Of a DNA stretch of 60,160 nucleotides, positions 38,639-47,081 are shown piece by piece. The stretch covers positions 1 to 60,160 of the forward strand of contig JAIPGG010000006.1 in the NCBI GenBank assembly GCA_021736255.1. Direction: 5' to 3'. The notes beneath the pieces were generated by a model. That model was not told the DNA's origin, did no database searches, and was given only the letters and a program-made list of their open reading frames with translations. The DNA comes from Spirochaetales bacterium. Its GTDB lineage: Bacteria > Spirochaetota > Spirochaetia > JAIPGG01. Both the position numbers and the translations under genes were made by a program. Position 1 is the stretch's first letter. Each line of letters starts with the position of its first letter.

Positions 38639-40447
38639 ATGGCTAATCTATCTGACCTCACAGTCCTTCCCCCACAGAACCGACTTCGGAGCAGACTGCC
38701 GAAGGTTGGAATCCGGCCCACTATCGACGGCAGGCGGGGGGTTCGCGATTCTCTGGAAGAGCAAACAATGGCACTTGCCAAAGCGGCGGCCGGTCTAATA
38801 CAAGAAAACCTGCGGCATGCCTGCGGTCTGCCTGTGGAATGCGTTATAGCCGACTCCACCATCGGCGGTGTAGCGGAAGCCGCCGCCTGTGCGGACAAGT
38901 TCTCTCGCGAGGGAGTAGGTGTTTCTCTTACGGTCACTCCCTGCTGGTGCTACGGATCGGAGACCATGGATATGGACCCCAGCACACCGAAAGCCGTCTG
39001 GGGATTCAACGGTACCGAACGGCCGGGGGCAGTTTATCTTTCTGCGGTTCTGGCCGCTCACAGTCAAAAAGGGCTGCCTGCTTTCAGCATCTACGGGCGG
39101 GAGGTCCAGGACGCAGACGACCATTCGATTCCGGAAGACGTACAGGAAAAGATTCTTCGCTTTGTCCGGGGCGGTCTGGCAGTGGCAACCATGCGGGGGG
39201 CCTCCTATCTCTCGATCGGTTCGGTTTCCATGGGAATCGGCGGTTCTATCGTAGACGCGGATTTTTTCCAGAAACACCTCGGAATGAGAAACGAATACGT
39301 CGATATGTCCGAGATAGAACGACGTGTGCGCGAAGGGGTTTACGATCACCAGGAATACGAAAAGGCAATCGCCTGGGTTCGAGAGAACTGTGCAGAGGGT
39401 CCCGACCCCAATCCTCCGGAAAAGCAAAAAAAACGGAAGGAAAAAGATCAAGACTGGGAATACGTAGTCAAGATGACCCTAATTGCCCGGGATCTGATGA
39501 TCGGCAACCCGAAACTTGCCGAGATGGGATTCGAAGAGGAATCCAACGGGCACAACGCCATCGCCGGAGGCTTCCAGGGGCAGCGGCAATGGACCGATTT
39601 TTTACCGAACGGCGATTTCATGGAGACGATGCTCAATACCTCGTTCGACTGGAACGGAATCCGGGAGCCCTTCGTTTTTGCCACCGAGAACGACTCGCTC
39701 AACGGCGTATCCATGCTCTTCGGTCACCTGCTCACCGGCACCGCCCAGATTTTCTCCGACGTGCGGACCTACTGGAGCCCGGAGGCTATTAAACGAGTCA
39801 CCGGGCAGACCGTCACCGGCACAGCGGAAAACGGCCTGATCCATCTGATCAACTCGGGTTCGACCACCCTCGACGGCACCGGCCGTCAAAGCAAAGACGG
39901 CAAACCCGTAATGAAACCCTACTGGGAAATAACTCCCCAGGATGCGCAGAACTGCCTCGAATCCGCTGTCTTTCCGGCGGCAAACCGAGACTATTTTCGC
40001 GGAGGCGGCTATTCGACCAATTTCCTCACCCTCGGCGGAATGCCGGTTACCATGACCCGGATCAACCTGATCGACGGCCTCGGACCGGTGATTCAGATTG
40101 CCGAGGGGTGGACCGTTACCCTCGAAGAGGATGTACACGAGAAACTCGACAGTCGGACCGACCCGACTTGGCCGACCACCTGGTTCGCCCCGCGCCTTAC
40201 CGGCAGCGGCCCCTTCCGGGATGTCTATTCGGTCATGGCAAACTGGGGGGCCAACCACGGGGCCATCAGTTACGGCCACATAGGCGCAGACATGATCACC
40301 CTTGCTTCCATGCTCAGAATCCCGGTAAATATGCATAATATCGAGGCCGAAAAAATCTACCGACCGAGCACCTGGAGCGCATTCGGCATGGATCTTGAAG
40401 GTTCGGATTACCGAGCCTGCGAAAAATTGGGACCACTGTATAAATAA
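38639..40447 (+). CDS. fucI: L-fucose isomerase
   Basis: [24 protein letters not shown]...; [55 protein letters not shown]-like FucI motifs. Confidence 0.92.
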   Translation: MANLSDLTVLPPQNRLRSRLPKVGIRPTIDGRRGVRDSLEEQTMALAKAAAGLIQENLRHACGLPVECVIADSTIGGVAEAAACADKFSREGVGVSLTVTPCWCYGSETMDMDPSTPKAVWGFNGTERPGAVYLSAVLAAHSQKGLPAFSIYGREVQDADDHSIPEDVQEKILRFVRGGLAVATMRGASYLSIGSVSMGIGGSIVDADFFQKHLGMRNEYVDMSEIERRVREGVYDHQEYEKAIAWVRENCAEGPDPNPPEKQKKRKEKDQDWEYVVKMTLIARDLMIGNPKLAEMGFEEESNGHNAIAGGFQGQRQWTDFLPNGDFMETMLNTSFDWNGIREPFVFATENDSLNGVSMLFGHLLTGTAQIFSDVRTYWSPEAIKRVTGQTVTGTAENGLIHLINSGSTTLDGTGRQSKDGKPVMKPYWEITPQDAQNCLESAVFPAANRDYFRGGGYSTNFLTLGGMPVTMTRINLIDGLGPVIQIAEGWTVTLEEDVHEKLDSRTDPTWPTTWFAPRLTGSGPFRDVYSVMANWGANHGAISYGHIGADMITLASMLRIPVNMHNIEAEKIYRPSTWSAFGMDLEGSDYRACEKLGPLYK

Positions 40448-40448
40448 C

Positions 40449-40493
40449 AAAAAGGCCGGTACCGGGAGAACCTCCCGGCGCCGGCCTTTTTTT
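40449..40493 (+). terminator. Rho-independent terminator after fucI
   Basis: AAAAGGCCGG...CCGGCCTTTTTTT stem-loop. Confidence 0.8.
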
Positions 40494-40507
40494 AACGCGT
40501 GTCCGGT

Positions 40508-41770
40508 TTACTTTATGTCCGGAATATCATGCTCCCCCAGGTCGAGAGGATAGTTTCCATACTCCCGGACCAGCTTCATCACATAATCAAAGCGCTCTCC
40601 CGAGACCGAGTTGGGCACCGAATGGTCCGACATGAAGATCATACCGCCGCCCTTGGCCGCATTGAGTTTCCGGAGGACAGTATTCTTGAGCTGGTCCATC
40701 GGGAGATCGGCCCATTCCATTACGTCCATGTTTCCGCACAATGCGATCTTATGGTCGTATTCACGGCGGAGTTCGATGACATCCAGACCGGATTTCGCCT
40801 CCAGCGGGTTGTATCCGTCGATACCGAGATCGATCATATCGGAGAAAATTTCACGGGAATCGCCGCAGCCGTGATAGATCACGGGAATATTATTGCTGTG
40901 ACAAACATCAACAATATCGGCTACCACCGGTTTGAAGTATTTCCGCCAGTATTCCGGACTAAACATCATTCCGTTCTTGTAAGCCACGTCGCCCCAGATC
41001 ACCATGCCGTCCAGCATGCCGTTCGCCGCTTTTATCTGTCCCTCGGTTATCCCTACCAGGAAATCCCCTACCCGGCGCAGAAATTTTCCGAGCTTCTCCG
41101 GATACAAGCCGATCCACAAAAGCATATTTTCCGATCCGATGATTCTCCACCCCTGTTCCTGGGCCTCGCAGACGCTGCCGTAAACCGGAATATCGGGATA
41201 GAGCGCCTTGACCTGATCCACCCAGGGCGGAAGATCTCGGGCAAAACCATCACCTACCCCTCCGATTTGGTTGTCGCCGCCTGAATAATACCTCCTGTCG
41301 TCGAAGGGATCGTCGAACTCGAACGCCTCCATCTTCTCGATAGTATTGGTGTCGAAATGCACGAAGGCCGGCATCGGATAGGTAAACTTCTTCCGGACAT
41401 GCGCCTCGTAACCGGTTTTGACCAGCACTTCGTCGTCGGTCTGCTTCAGGATCTCGAAGTCTTTGATGTGGGGATCCATGTTCGGAAGGGTAACAATGAA
41501 GTCGAGGTCATAGTATTCATAGATGTCCGTGCCCTCCGGCAGGCCGAGGTCCTCTCTCCACCGCTGCAGGAATTGGCCCCAGAAAAAATCGCTAACCGGG
41601 ACGCGGTCCGGCTCTTCATGGCGGAGGGCCTTGTTCACCCGTTCGAGTTTCTGTTTGGCCTTTTCTGTTCTTTCGGGGATTATGTCGGTACTCCCCTGTT
41701 TGTGTTTGCTGCGAAGAGATTTAGAAATAAACATGCCTTCATCGGTAAAAAAGGGATTGTCGCTAGCCAT
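40508..41770 (-). CDS. URO-D (uroporphyrinogen decarboxylase)-family protein A
   Basis: RVNKALRHEEPDRVPVSDFFWG; DGMVIWGDVAYKNGMMFSPEYWRKYFKPVVADIVDVCHSNNIPVIYHGCGD (HxC motif). Confidence 0.88.
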   Translation of the reverse strand: MASDNPFFTDEGMFISKSLRSKHKQGSTDIIPERTEKAKQKLERVNKALRHEEPDRVPVSDFFWGQFLQRWREDLGLPEGTDIYEYYDLDFIVTLPNMDPHIKDFEILKQTDDEVLVKTGYEAHVRKKFTYPMPAFVHFDTNTIEKMEAFEFDDPFDDRRYYSGGDNQIGGVGDGFARDLPPWVDQVKALYPDIPVYGSVCEAQEQGWRIIGSENMLLWIGLYPEKLGKFLRRVGDFLVGITEGQIKAANGMLDGMVIWGDVAYKNGMMFSPEYWRKYFKPVVADIVDVCHSNNIPVIYHGCGDSREIFSDMIDLGIDGYNPLEAKSGLDVIELRREYDHKIALCGNMDVMEWADLPMDQLKNTVLRKLNAAKGGGMIFMSDHSVPNSVSGERFDYVMKLVREYGNYPLDLGEHDIPDIK

Positions 41771-41857
41771 TCGGCAGACCTCCTGAATTGTTCCTCATGG
41801 ATTATTCGGTATTCGTATTAACATAATCCTACCATGAACACGGAAAACTACAATAAA

Positions 41858-41895
41858 ATTTTACTGGAATTTTCTATGTTTTACTAAATTTTACT
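41858..41895. promoter_or_regulatory. Phased TTTTACT direct repeats in a divergent URO-D/LacI promoter
   Basis: ATTTTACT, GTTTTACT, ATTTTACT starting at 41858, 41878, 41888 (20- and 10-bp spacing). Confidence 0.4.
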
Positions 41896-41966
41896 TTACA
41901 TGGCAGATGCCTGTTGGTACTCTGGAGGAAATCTCTTGTTTTCTGCAGATAATCCGGGAGAGACGC

Positions 41967-43007
41967 ATGAACCAACGACCAACCCTTCGCGAGGTAGCTT
42001 CAAAAGCGGGGGTTTCTCTTACAACAGCATCCCTGGTAATGAACGGCAAAGGGGCCATCTCCGATGATGTACGAACTCTCGTCCGCGAGGCAGCCGCCGC
42101 TCTCGGCTATCATAAAAGCAGCGGCCCCTTTCTCCGTCAGAATGAAAAAAAACGGGCGGGAATTCTCGTTCATACCGATAACCGCTGGGCCTATCTCTGG
42201 CACTTCATTCAGCCGGCGCTCGAGGCCATAGACCGTATTTTGCGCCGCTCAGGCTACCTCACGATCATGCTCCCGGTATACCATGACGACAATCCCAGGG
42301 AGGTGATCGAGGCTGTCCGTCGATCGGGATGCTCTAGTCTTTTTTCCATGTATTACGGCAGCACCGAGGTCTTCTCTTACCTCGAACAGAGAAATATCCC
42401 GGTAGTGACCGCCTTCAACAATGATTTTCAGGACCGGTTTTTCTCTGTATGCGTCGATGATTTTGCCGGAAGCTACGAAGGCACCCTCCATTTGATAGAG
42501 CGGGGTCATCGAAACATTCTCTACTTTGAGTTCGATATACCCGTGCTGCCACTGGTCGTCAGCGACCGGTATATCGGTTTTCAAAAGGCAATGAACGAGC
42601 GGGGCCTCGAAGCAGGATCCGACAGGCGAATTCGTGTGGACATCTCAAATTTTGATGAAATTTTCGAACGGGTCAGACGATGGTTCGGAAAGGAACGGCC
42701 GGCCCGGGCCAGACCGACGGCAATCTTCGCCATGGACGACTACCTGGCCGCCTATCTCCACACCGCCCTCGGAAAACTCGGTCTGAAAGTCCCCCGGGAT
42801 GTTTCGATTATCGCTCCGGGAGATGTTCTGGACTACCGGCATCCCTTCACACCGATGATCAGCACCATGCGGATCAACACCTCCCTGATAGGCAAAACAG
42901 CCGCAGAGATGATGATCGAACGGCTGGAAAATAACCCCGGGGAAATACAGGTACTGAAAATCAAACAGCAGCTGGTGGAACGGGGATCGTGCCGAAGCCT
43001 GGCATAA
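41967..43007 (+). CDS. LacI-family transcriptional regulator (second)
   Basis: PTLREVASKAGVSLTTASLVMNGKGAISDDVRTLVREAAAALGY; PBP-like effector domain; C-terminal ERGSCR. Confidence 0.92.
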   Translation: MNQRPTLREVASKAGVSLTTASLVMNGKGAISDDVRTLVREAAAALGYHKSSGPFLRQNEKKRAGILVHTDNRWAYLWHFIQPALEAIDRILRRSGYLTIMLPVYHDDNPREVIEAVRRSGCSSLFSMYYGSTEVFSYLEQRNIPVVTAFNNDFQDRFFSVCVDDFAGSYEGTLHLIERGHRNILYFEFDIPVLPLVVSDRYIGFQKAMNERGLEAGSDRRIRVDISNFDEIFERVRRWFGKERPARARPTAIFAMDDYLAAYLHTALGKLGLKVPRDVSIIAPGDVLDYRHPFTPMISTMRINTSLIGKTAAEMMIERLENNPGEIQVLKIKQQLVERGSCRSLA

Positions 43008-43027
43008 TCACGGCAGACTTCGGCGCC

Positions 43028-43135
43028 CCAATAGACCCAGCGGTACCAATAGACCCAGCGGTACCAATAGACCCAGCGGTACCAATAGACCCAGCGGTAC
43101 CAATAGACCCAGCGGTACCAATACGCTCAGCGGTA
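43028..43135. repeat. 18-bp tandem repeat, 5 identical units plus 1 variant unit
   Basis: (CCAATAGACCCAGCGGTA)x5 at 43028..43117, then CCAATACGCTCAGCGGTA at 43118..43135; the variant unit contains the stop codon of the minus-strand URO-D gene. Confidence 0.97.
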
Positions 43136-44410
43136 CTGGGCTACCGTCTCGTACATCGCAACGATATTCTCCGGCGGAACATCGGGCATGATGTTGTGCA
43201 CGGTGTTGAACACAAAACCGCCGCCGGGCATAAAAACATCGAGCCGCTTCTTTACATGGTCCCGCACCTGTTCAGCGGTACCGGAGTTGAGGACCTCCCG
43301 GGTATCCGCCCCGCCGCCCCAGAAACAGATATCGCCTCCGAATTCCTTCTTGAGACGCTCGGGTTCCATATCGACGGTATTGGTCTGCACCGGATTGAGC
43401 ACGTCGTAGCCGGCCTCCACCAGGTCGGGGATGAGCTTGTAAACCGAACCACAGGAATGCAGAAAGGTTTTCATTCCGCTGTTTTTGTGGACATATTCGC
43501 AGAGCCTGGTGTGGCGAGGTTTGAAGATCTTCCGATAGATCTCGGGAGCCATGAACGGACCGGTGTCCAGCCCCAAATCATCACCGAATCGAAGAACATC
43601 GGCAACATCTCCCACTGTCTCGCAGACCTTCTCGAGACCTGCAAGGTGGACCTCCATCAGGGCATCCAAGAGCCCCTCGACCTTGTCCGGTTCGGTGTAG
43701 ATGTCCATCAGAAAATTGTCCATCCGGCGCAGAAAGGTGCCCCATTCGAAGAGGTTCGATCCGGCAACGATCATCAGCGCCCGGTCGCTGTTTTCTTTTA
43801 GTTTGATCGCTGCATTCCGAAGCTGTTCCCAATAGTCATCTTCTCCTGCATGATCCCAGGGACTGTGCACCATAGCCTGCCAGAGCACCTTGTTCATGGC
43901 ATCCGGCAAATCGTCATAGGAATCAGGATAGCCGTCGATATAAGGGAAATAGGTCTGATCGAAAAAGGTTGCCCCTTTCGGTTTTTTTGCAATCGGAGTG
44001 CCGTCGCCGGCCTTGGCAATAAGCGCCGTTCCCTCCTGTTCGGGATGAAACCAGGCCGGATAATAGGCTTGACTGCCGTCGGACAGCTCGACAGGATACC
44101 AGTCGCTTTCCCTGTTGTTGAACATACGCCCTATATCCAGCACGTCCACGCCGAATCGATCTATCGCCCAGTCTTCCGGCTGAGCGAGTTCCTGAACTAC
44201 ATCATAGACGCGGGTTCGGCTCTCTTCGACACCAAGATAATCGGCAAGCCTGGTGTAGGCAATGGCCGAAATGCCGGAACTCGGCGTGGCACCCAGGTCG
44301 AGAGGCACCCGGTCCGGTTCCCGGTGTTCTATCGCCGATAGGACCCGTTCCCGGGAGGTCATAGCGCCGGCGGCACCGCTGGTGTCGGAATTGCTTGATT
44401 GCTCAGTCAA
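43127..44410 (-). CDS. URO-D-family protein B
   Basis: RVLSAIEHREPDRVPLDLGATPSSGISAIAY; LGLDTGPFMAPEIYRKIFKPRHTRLCEYVHKNSGMKTFLHSCGS. Confidence 0.9.
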   Translation of the reverse strand: MTEQSSNSDTSGAAGAMTSRERVLSAIEHREPDRVPLDLGATPSSGISAIAYTRLADYLGVEESRTRVYDVVQELAQPEDWAIDRFGVDVLDIGRMFNNRESDWYPVELSDGSQAYYPAWFHPEQEGTALIAKAGDGTPIAKKPKGATFFDQTYFPYIDGYPDSYDDLPDAMNKVLWQAMVHSPWDHAGEDDYWEQLRNAAIKLKENSDRALMIVAGSNLFEWGTFLRRMDNFLMDIYTEPDKVEGLLDALMEVHLAGLEKVCETVGDVADVLRFGDDLGLDTGPFMAPEIYRKIFKPRHTRLCEYVHKNSGMKTFLHSCGSVYKLIPDLVEAGYDVLNPVQTNTVDMEPERLKKEFGGDICFWGGGADTREVLNSGTAEQVRDHVKKRLDVFMPGGGFVFNTVHNIMPDVPPENIVAMYETVAQYR

Positions 44411-44732
44411 GGTGGAAGACCTCCTCCATCTCGGCCCACCATTCCCCTTCCTTGCGGGTATCGAGGGGCTTTTGCATGGGCATCATAATGTCCCACCATT
44501 CCTGGGTCTTGGGATGGTCGGCCATCTTCTGCATATCCGCTTCGAAATCATCTCCTACGTATTCCATAAAAGCAAAGAGCATGTTGTCCTTGTGGAAAAT
44601 CGTGTAGTTACGGATATTACACTCCTTAATCTTGTCAGCCACCTCCGGCCAAATATTGTTGTGGTAGCGGACATATTCATCATATTTGTCAGGATCGAGC
44701 CCGATAATCTGTCCGTGTCGTTTTACTGCCAT
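44403..44732 (-). CDS. L-rhamnose mutarotase family (RhaM-like) protein
   Basis: KRHGQIIGLDPDKYDEYVRYHNNIWPEVADKIKECNIRNYTIFHKDNMLFAFMEYVGDDFEADMQKMADHPKTQEWWDIMMPMQKPL. Confidence 0.88.
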   Translation of the reverse strand: MAVKRHGQIIGLDPDKYDEYVRYHNNIWPEVADKIKECNIRNYTIFHKDNMLFAFMEYVGDDFEADMQKMADHPKTQEWWDIMMPMQKPLDTRKEGEWWAEMEEVFHLD

Positions 44733-44836
44733 GCCGTCCTCCTTTATCATATTTTAGCAATATTTTACCACGGACACCAAGACAGTCAAGGTTTTTTCGA
44801 ATAATCTCCTATATTCAGCGGTTTTTTCTTGTATTT

Positions 44837-45943
44837 TTGGTTAATTATGATAAAGTAATGGTTAAATATGGAGCGGATGAGGTGAGCGATAACAACGAAA
44901 CCACCCTGGAAGACGTAGCTCGGCTGGCCGGAGTATCCAACGCAACCGCATCATTAGCTCTTGCCGGCAAAGGACGCATCTCTGCTGTCGTCCGGGATCG
45001 GGTAATCGACTCCGCCCGGAGTCTCAATTACCGCCGCGGTCTCGAGAAGATCCAGAAACTCAGGCCCGTCACCGGAAAACTTGCCCTTCTGCTCCAAATC
45101 GACCCCCGGTGGACCTACGCCTGGCCTCTGGTGCAGCCGATTATTGATGCGGTGGATACCGGGGTAAAAAGCAGGGGCTACACGCTGGTCATGGTTCCGA
45201 TCCGAAACGACATGAAACCGGACCGGGTTATCGAAGACGTGAGATCCGTGGAAGCTCAAGGGGTTTTTGCGCCGATCACCGACATACCCGGGCTGTTCGA
45301 CCGGATCCGAGCCGAGAATCTTCCCTTGACATTGATTTTGGACAACAGCCGGCAGGAAGACATCTCCACCGTGGGAATCGACGATTTCCGCGGAGCCTAT
45401 GAGGGAACCAGGTATCTGATTGGTCTCGGTCACCGGGACTTCCTCTATGTAACTACCGGCAGGCCGAATATTCCCCTGATGGCAAGTGATCGCTACGTAG
45501 GATTTCTCAAGGCGATCCATGAACTGGGCCTCGTGCACGATCAGGACCGGGACATCATCTTTCCCATAGAATCCTACAACCTTCTCAAGGATAAACTCGA
45601 AAGGGCGATGAAGACCGGGCGCAGGCCAACCGGTATATTCGCCCTCGATGATGCAGTAGCTCTGCGAACCATTCGCAGCCTGGGAGAACTCGGCTTCTCA
45701 GTTCCCGAAGACGTGTCGGTCATTTCGGTTGGGGACCTGCTCGATTATCGGCAGGACTTTGTTCCTCCGATCACTACCATGCAGATCGACAGCGGCATGA
45801 TGGGAACCCTGGCGGCGGACATGATGCTTCGAAGACTCGATAACCGCGAAGAGGTTGAAAGCGCCCCGGCGGTTTTAAAAACACGCCTCAATCTGCAGGA
45901 ACGGGGCAGCTGCCGTGAAATCACAGAGGAGAAATCGCTATGA
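44837..45943 (+). CDS. LacI-family transcriptional regulator (third; paralogue of 41967..43007)
   Basis: TTLEDVARLAGVSNATASLALAGKGRISAVVRDRVIDSARSLNY; true start may be GTG at 44882 (preceded by GGAG). Confidence 0.92.
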   Translation: MVNYDKVMVKYGADEVSDNNETTLEDVARLAGVSNATASLALAGKGRISAVVRDRVIDSARSLNYRRGLEKIQKLRPVTGKLALLLQIDPRWTYAWPLVQPIIDAVDTGVKSRGYTLVMVPIRNDMKPDRVIEDVRSVEAQGVFAPITDIPGLFDRIRAENLPLTLILDNSRQEDISTVGIDDFRGAYEGTRYLIGLGHRDFLYVTTGRPNIPLMASDRYVGFLKAIHELGLVHDQDRDIIFPIESYNLLKDKLERAMKTGRRPTGIFALDDAVALRTIRSLGELGFSVPEDVSVISVGDLLDYRQDFVPPITTMQIDSGMMGTLAADMMLRRLDNREEVESAPAVLKTRLNLQERGSCREITEEKSL

Positions 45944-46992
45944 CAAGCAAAGAACGAGTACTCAATTCTTTCGAGGGAAAAATTCCCGATCGGGTACCCC
46001 GCTGGTTCGGAACCTCGCCTGAATTCCTGGAAAAGGCTGAGCGGACTACCGGCCTCGATGAGGAGGGTCTGCGGAAAAAGGTCGGCGATGATTTTCGAAG
46101 AGTATTCGCCGAGTACCGCGGCCCTGAGCACCAACTCTCTGAAGGAGCAACCTGGAGAAGCCCCTTCGGCATCGAACGGGAGGGGCTCGGCTACGGTATG
46201 CCGAAAACCCCGCCGCCGCTTGCTGGAGTACGAACGATTGAAGAGGTAGAGGCCTTCAACTGGCCTGACCCGAACTGGATGGATGTAACGGGTATCCCGG
46301 AACAAGCAGCACCATACCGGGACGAGTACGCAATCCTCGGCGGCGATTGGTCCCCCTATTGGCACGACGTGATCGACCTGACAGGACACGTCGAGCTCTA
46401 CTACATGATATACGACGCACCGGAGGTACTCGAACGCATCTTCGAACGGGTAACCGATTTCTACCAGCAGGTGAGCCGGAACATCTTCGACTACGCAGGG
46501 AACGACATCGACATTTTCTTTATAGGCAACGATTTCGGCGGCCAGACCGGCCCGCTCATGAGCCCCGAACAGTTTCGGAGGTTTCTCCTGCCGTCCATGA
46601 AACGCCTTATCGACCTGGGCCACGGGTACGGCAAACCGGTTATGCTGCACTGCTGCGGAGGCTACCGGGAGTTGATCCCGGATCTGATAGAAGCAGGGAT
46701 CGACGGCCTGCAGGCCCTGCAGCCGGATGCTGCAGGTATGGAGCCGGCGGAACTCAAAAAGGAATTCGGATCGAAAATCGTGCTGAACGGATCGATCGAT
46801 TCCAAACGGGTACTGATCAATGGGCCGAGCCCCGATTTCGTACGAGAGGAAACACGAAAGGTCCTCGAAATCATGCAGCCCGGAGGACGCTACATCGCTT
46901 CGGCAAGTCACGATGCCATTCTGGAAGAAACCCCGGTGGAGAATGTGCTGGCTATGTTCGAGAGCATCGAAGAATTCGGCGCATACAACTAG
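45940..46992 (+). CDS. URO-D-family protein C
   Basis: RVLNSFEGKIPDRVPRWFGTSPEFLEKAE; GNDFGGQTGPLMSPEQFRRFLLPSMKRLIDLGHGYGKPVMLHCCGG; ATGA overlap with the LacI gene. Confidence 0.9.
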   Translation: MTSKERVLNSFEGKIPDRVPRWFGTSPEFLEKAERTTGLDEEGLRKKVGDDFRRVFAEYRGPEHQLSEGATWRSPFGIEREGLGYGMPKTPPPLAGVRTIEEVEAFNWPDPNWMDVTGIPEQAAPYRDEYAILGGDWSPYWHDVIDLTGHVELYYMIYDAPEVLERIFERVTDFYQQVSRNIFDYAGNDIDIFFIGNDFGGQTGPLMSPEQFRRFLLPSMKRLIDLGHGYGKPVMLHCCGGYRELIPDLIEAGIDGLQALQPDAAGMEPAELKKEFGSKIVLNGSIDSKRVLINGPSPDFVREETRKVLEIMQPGGRYIASASHDAILEETPVENVLAMFESIEEFGAYN

Positions 46993-47081
46993 TTTTCTAA
47001 GCATTTTCACTATTTTTTTCCGTTGCGCACCCATCATCCTCCTGGTATCCTATGTATGAAAGATAGACAGGAGGAATGATT

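Noticed and set aside
43028-43135. Possible CRISPR-like repeat array
   Set aside because: Contiguous 18-bp units without spacers and no cas genes; a tandem minisatellite.
42989-43801. 270-aa ORF with (PIDPAV)n repeats on plus strand
   Set aside because: Mostly antisense to the convincing URO-D B gene; the repeat peptide follows from the minisatellite having a length divisible by 3.
40508-46992. Annotating the three URO-D proteins as haem-biosynthetic hemE
   Set aside because: Three divergent paralogues embedded with sugar regulators and a mutarotase, with methyltransferase-like HxC motifs; no other haem genes nearby.
45745-47037. 430-aa minus-strand ORF
   Set aside because: Antisense to LacI/URO-D C coding sequence; shadow ORF in GC-rich DNA.
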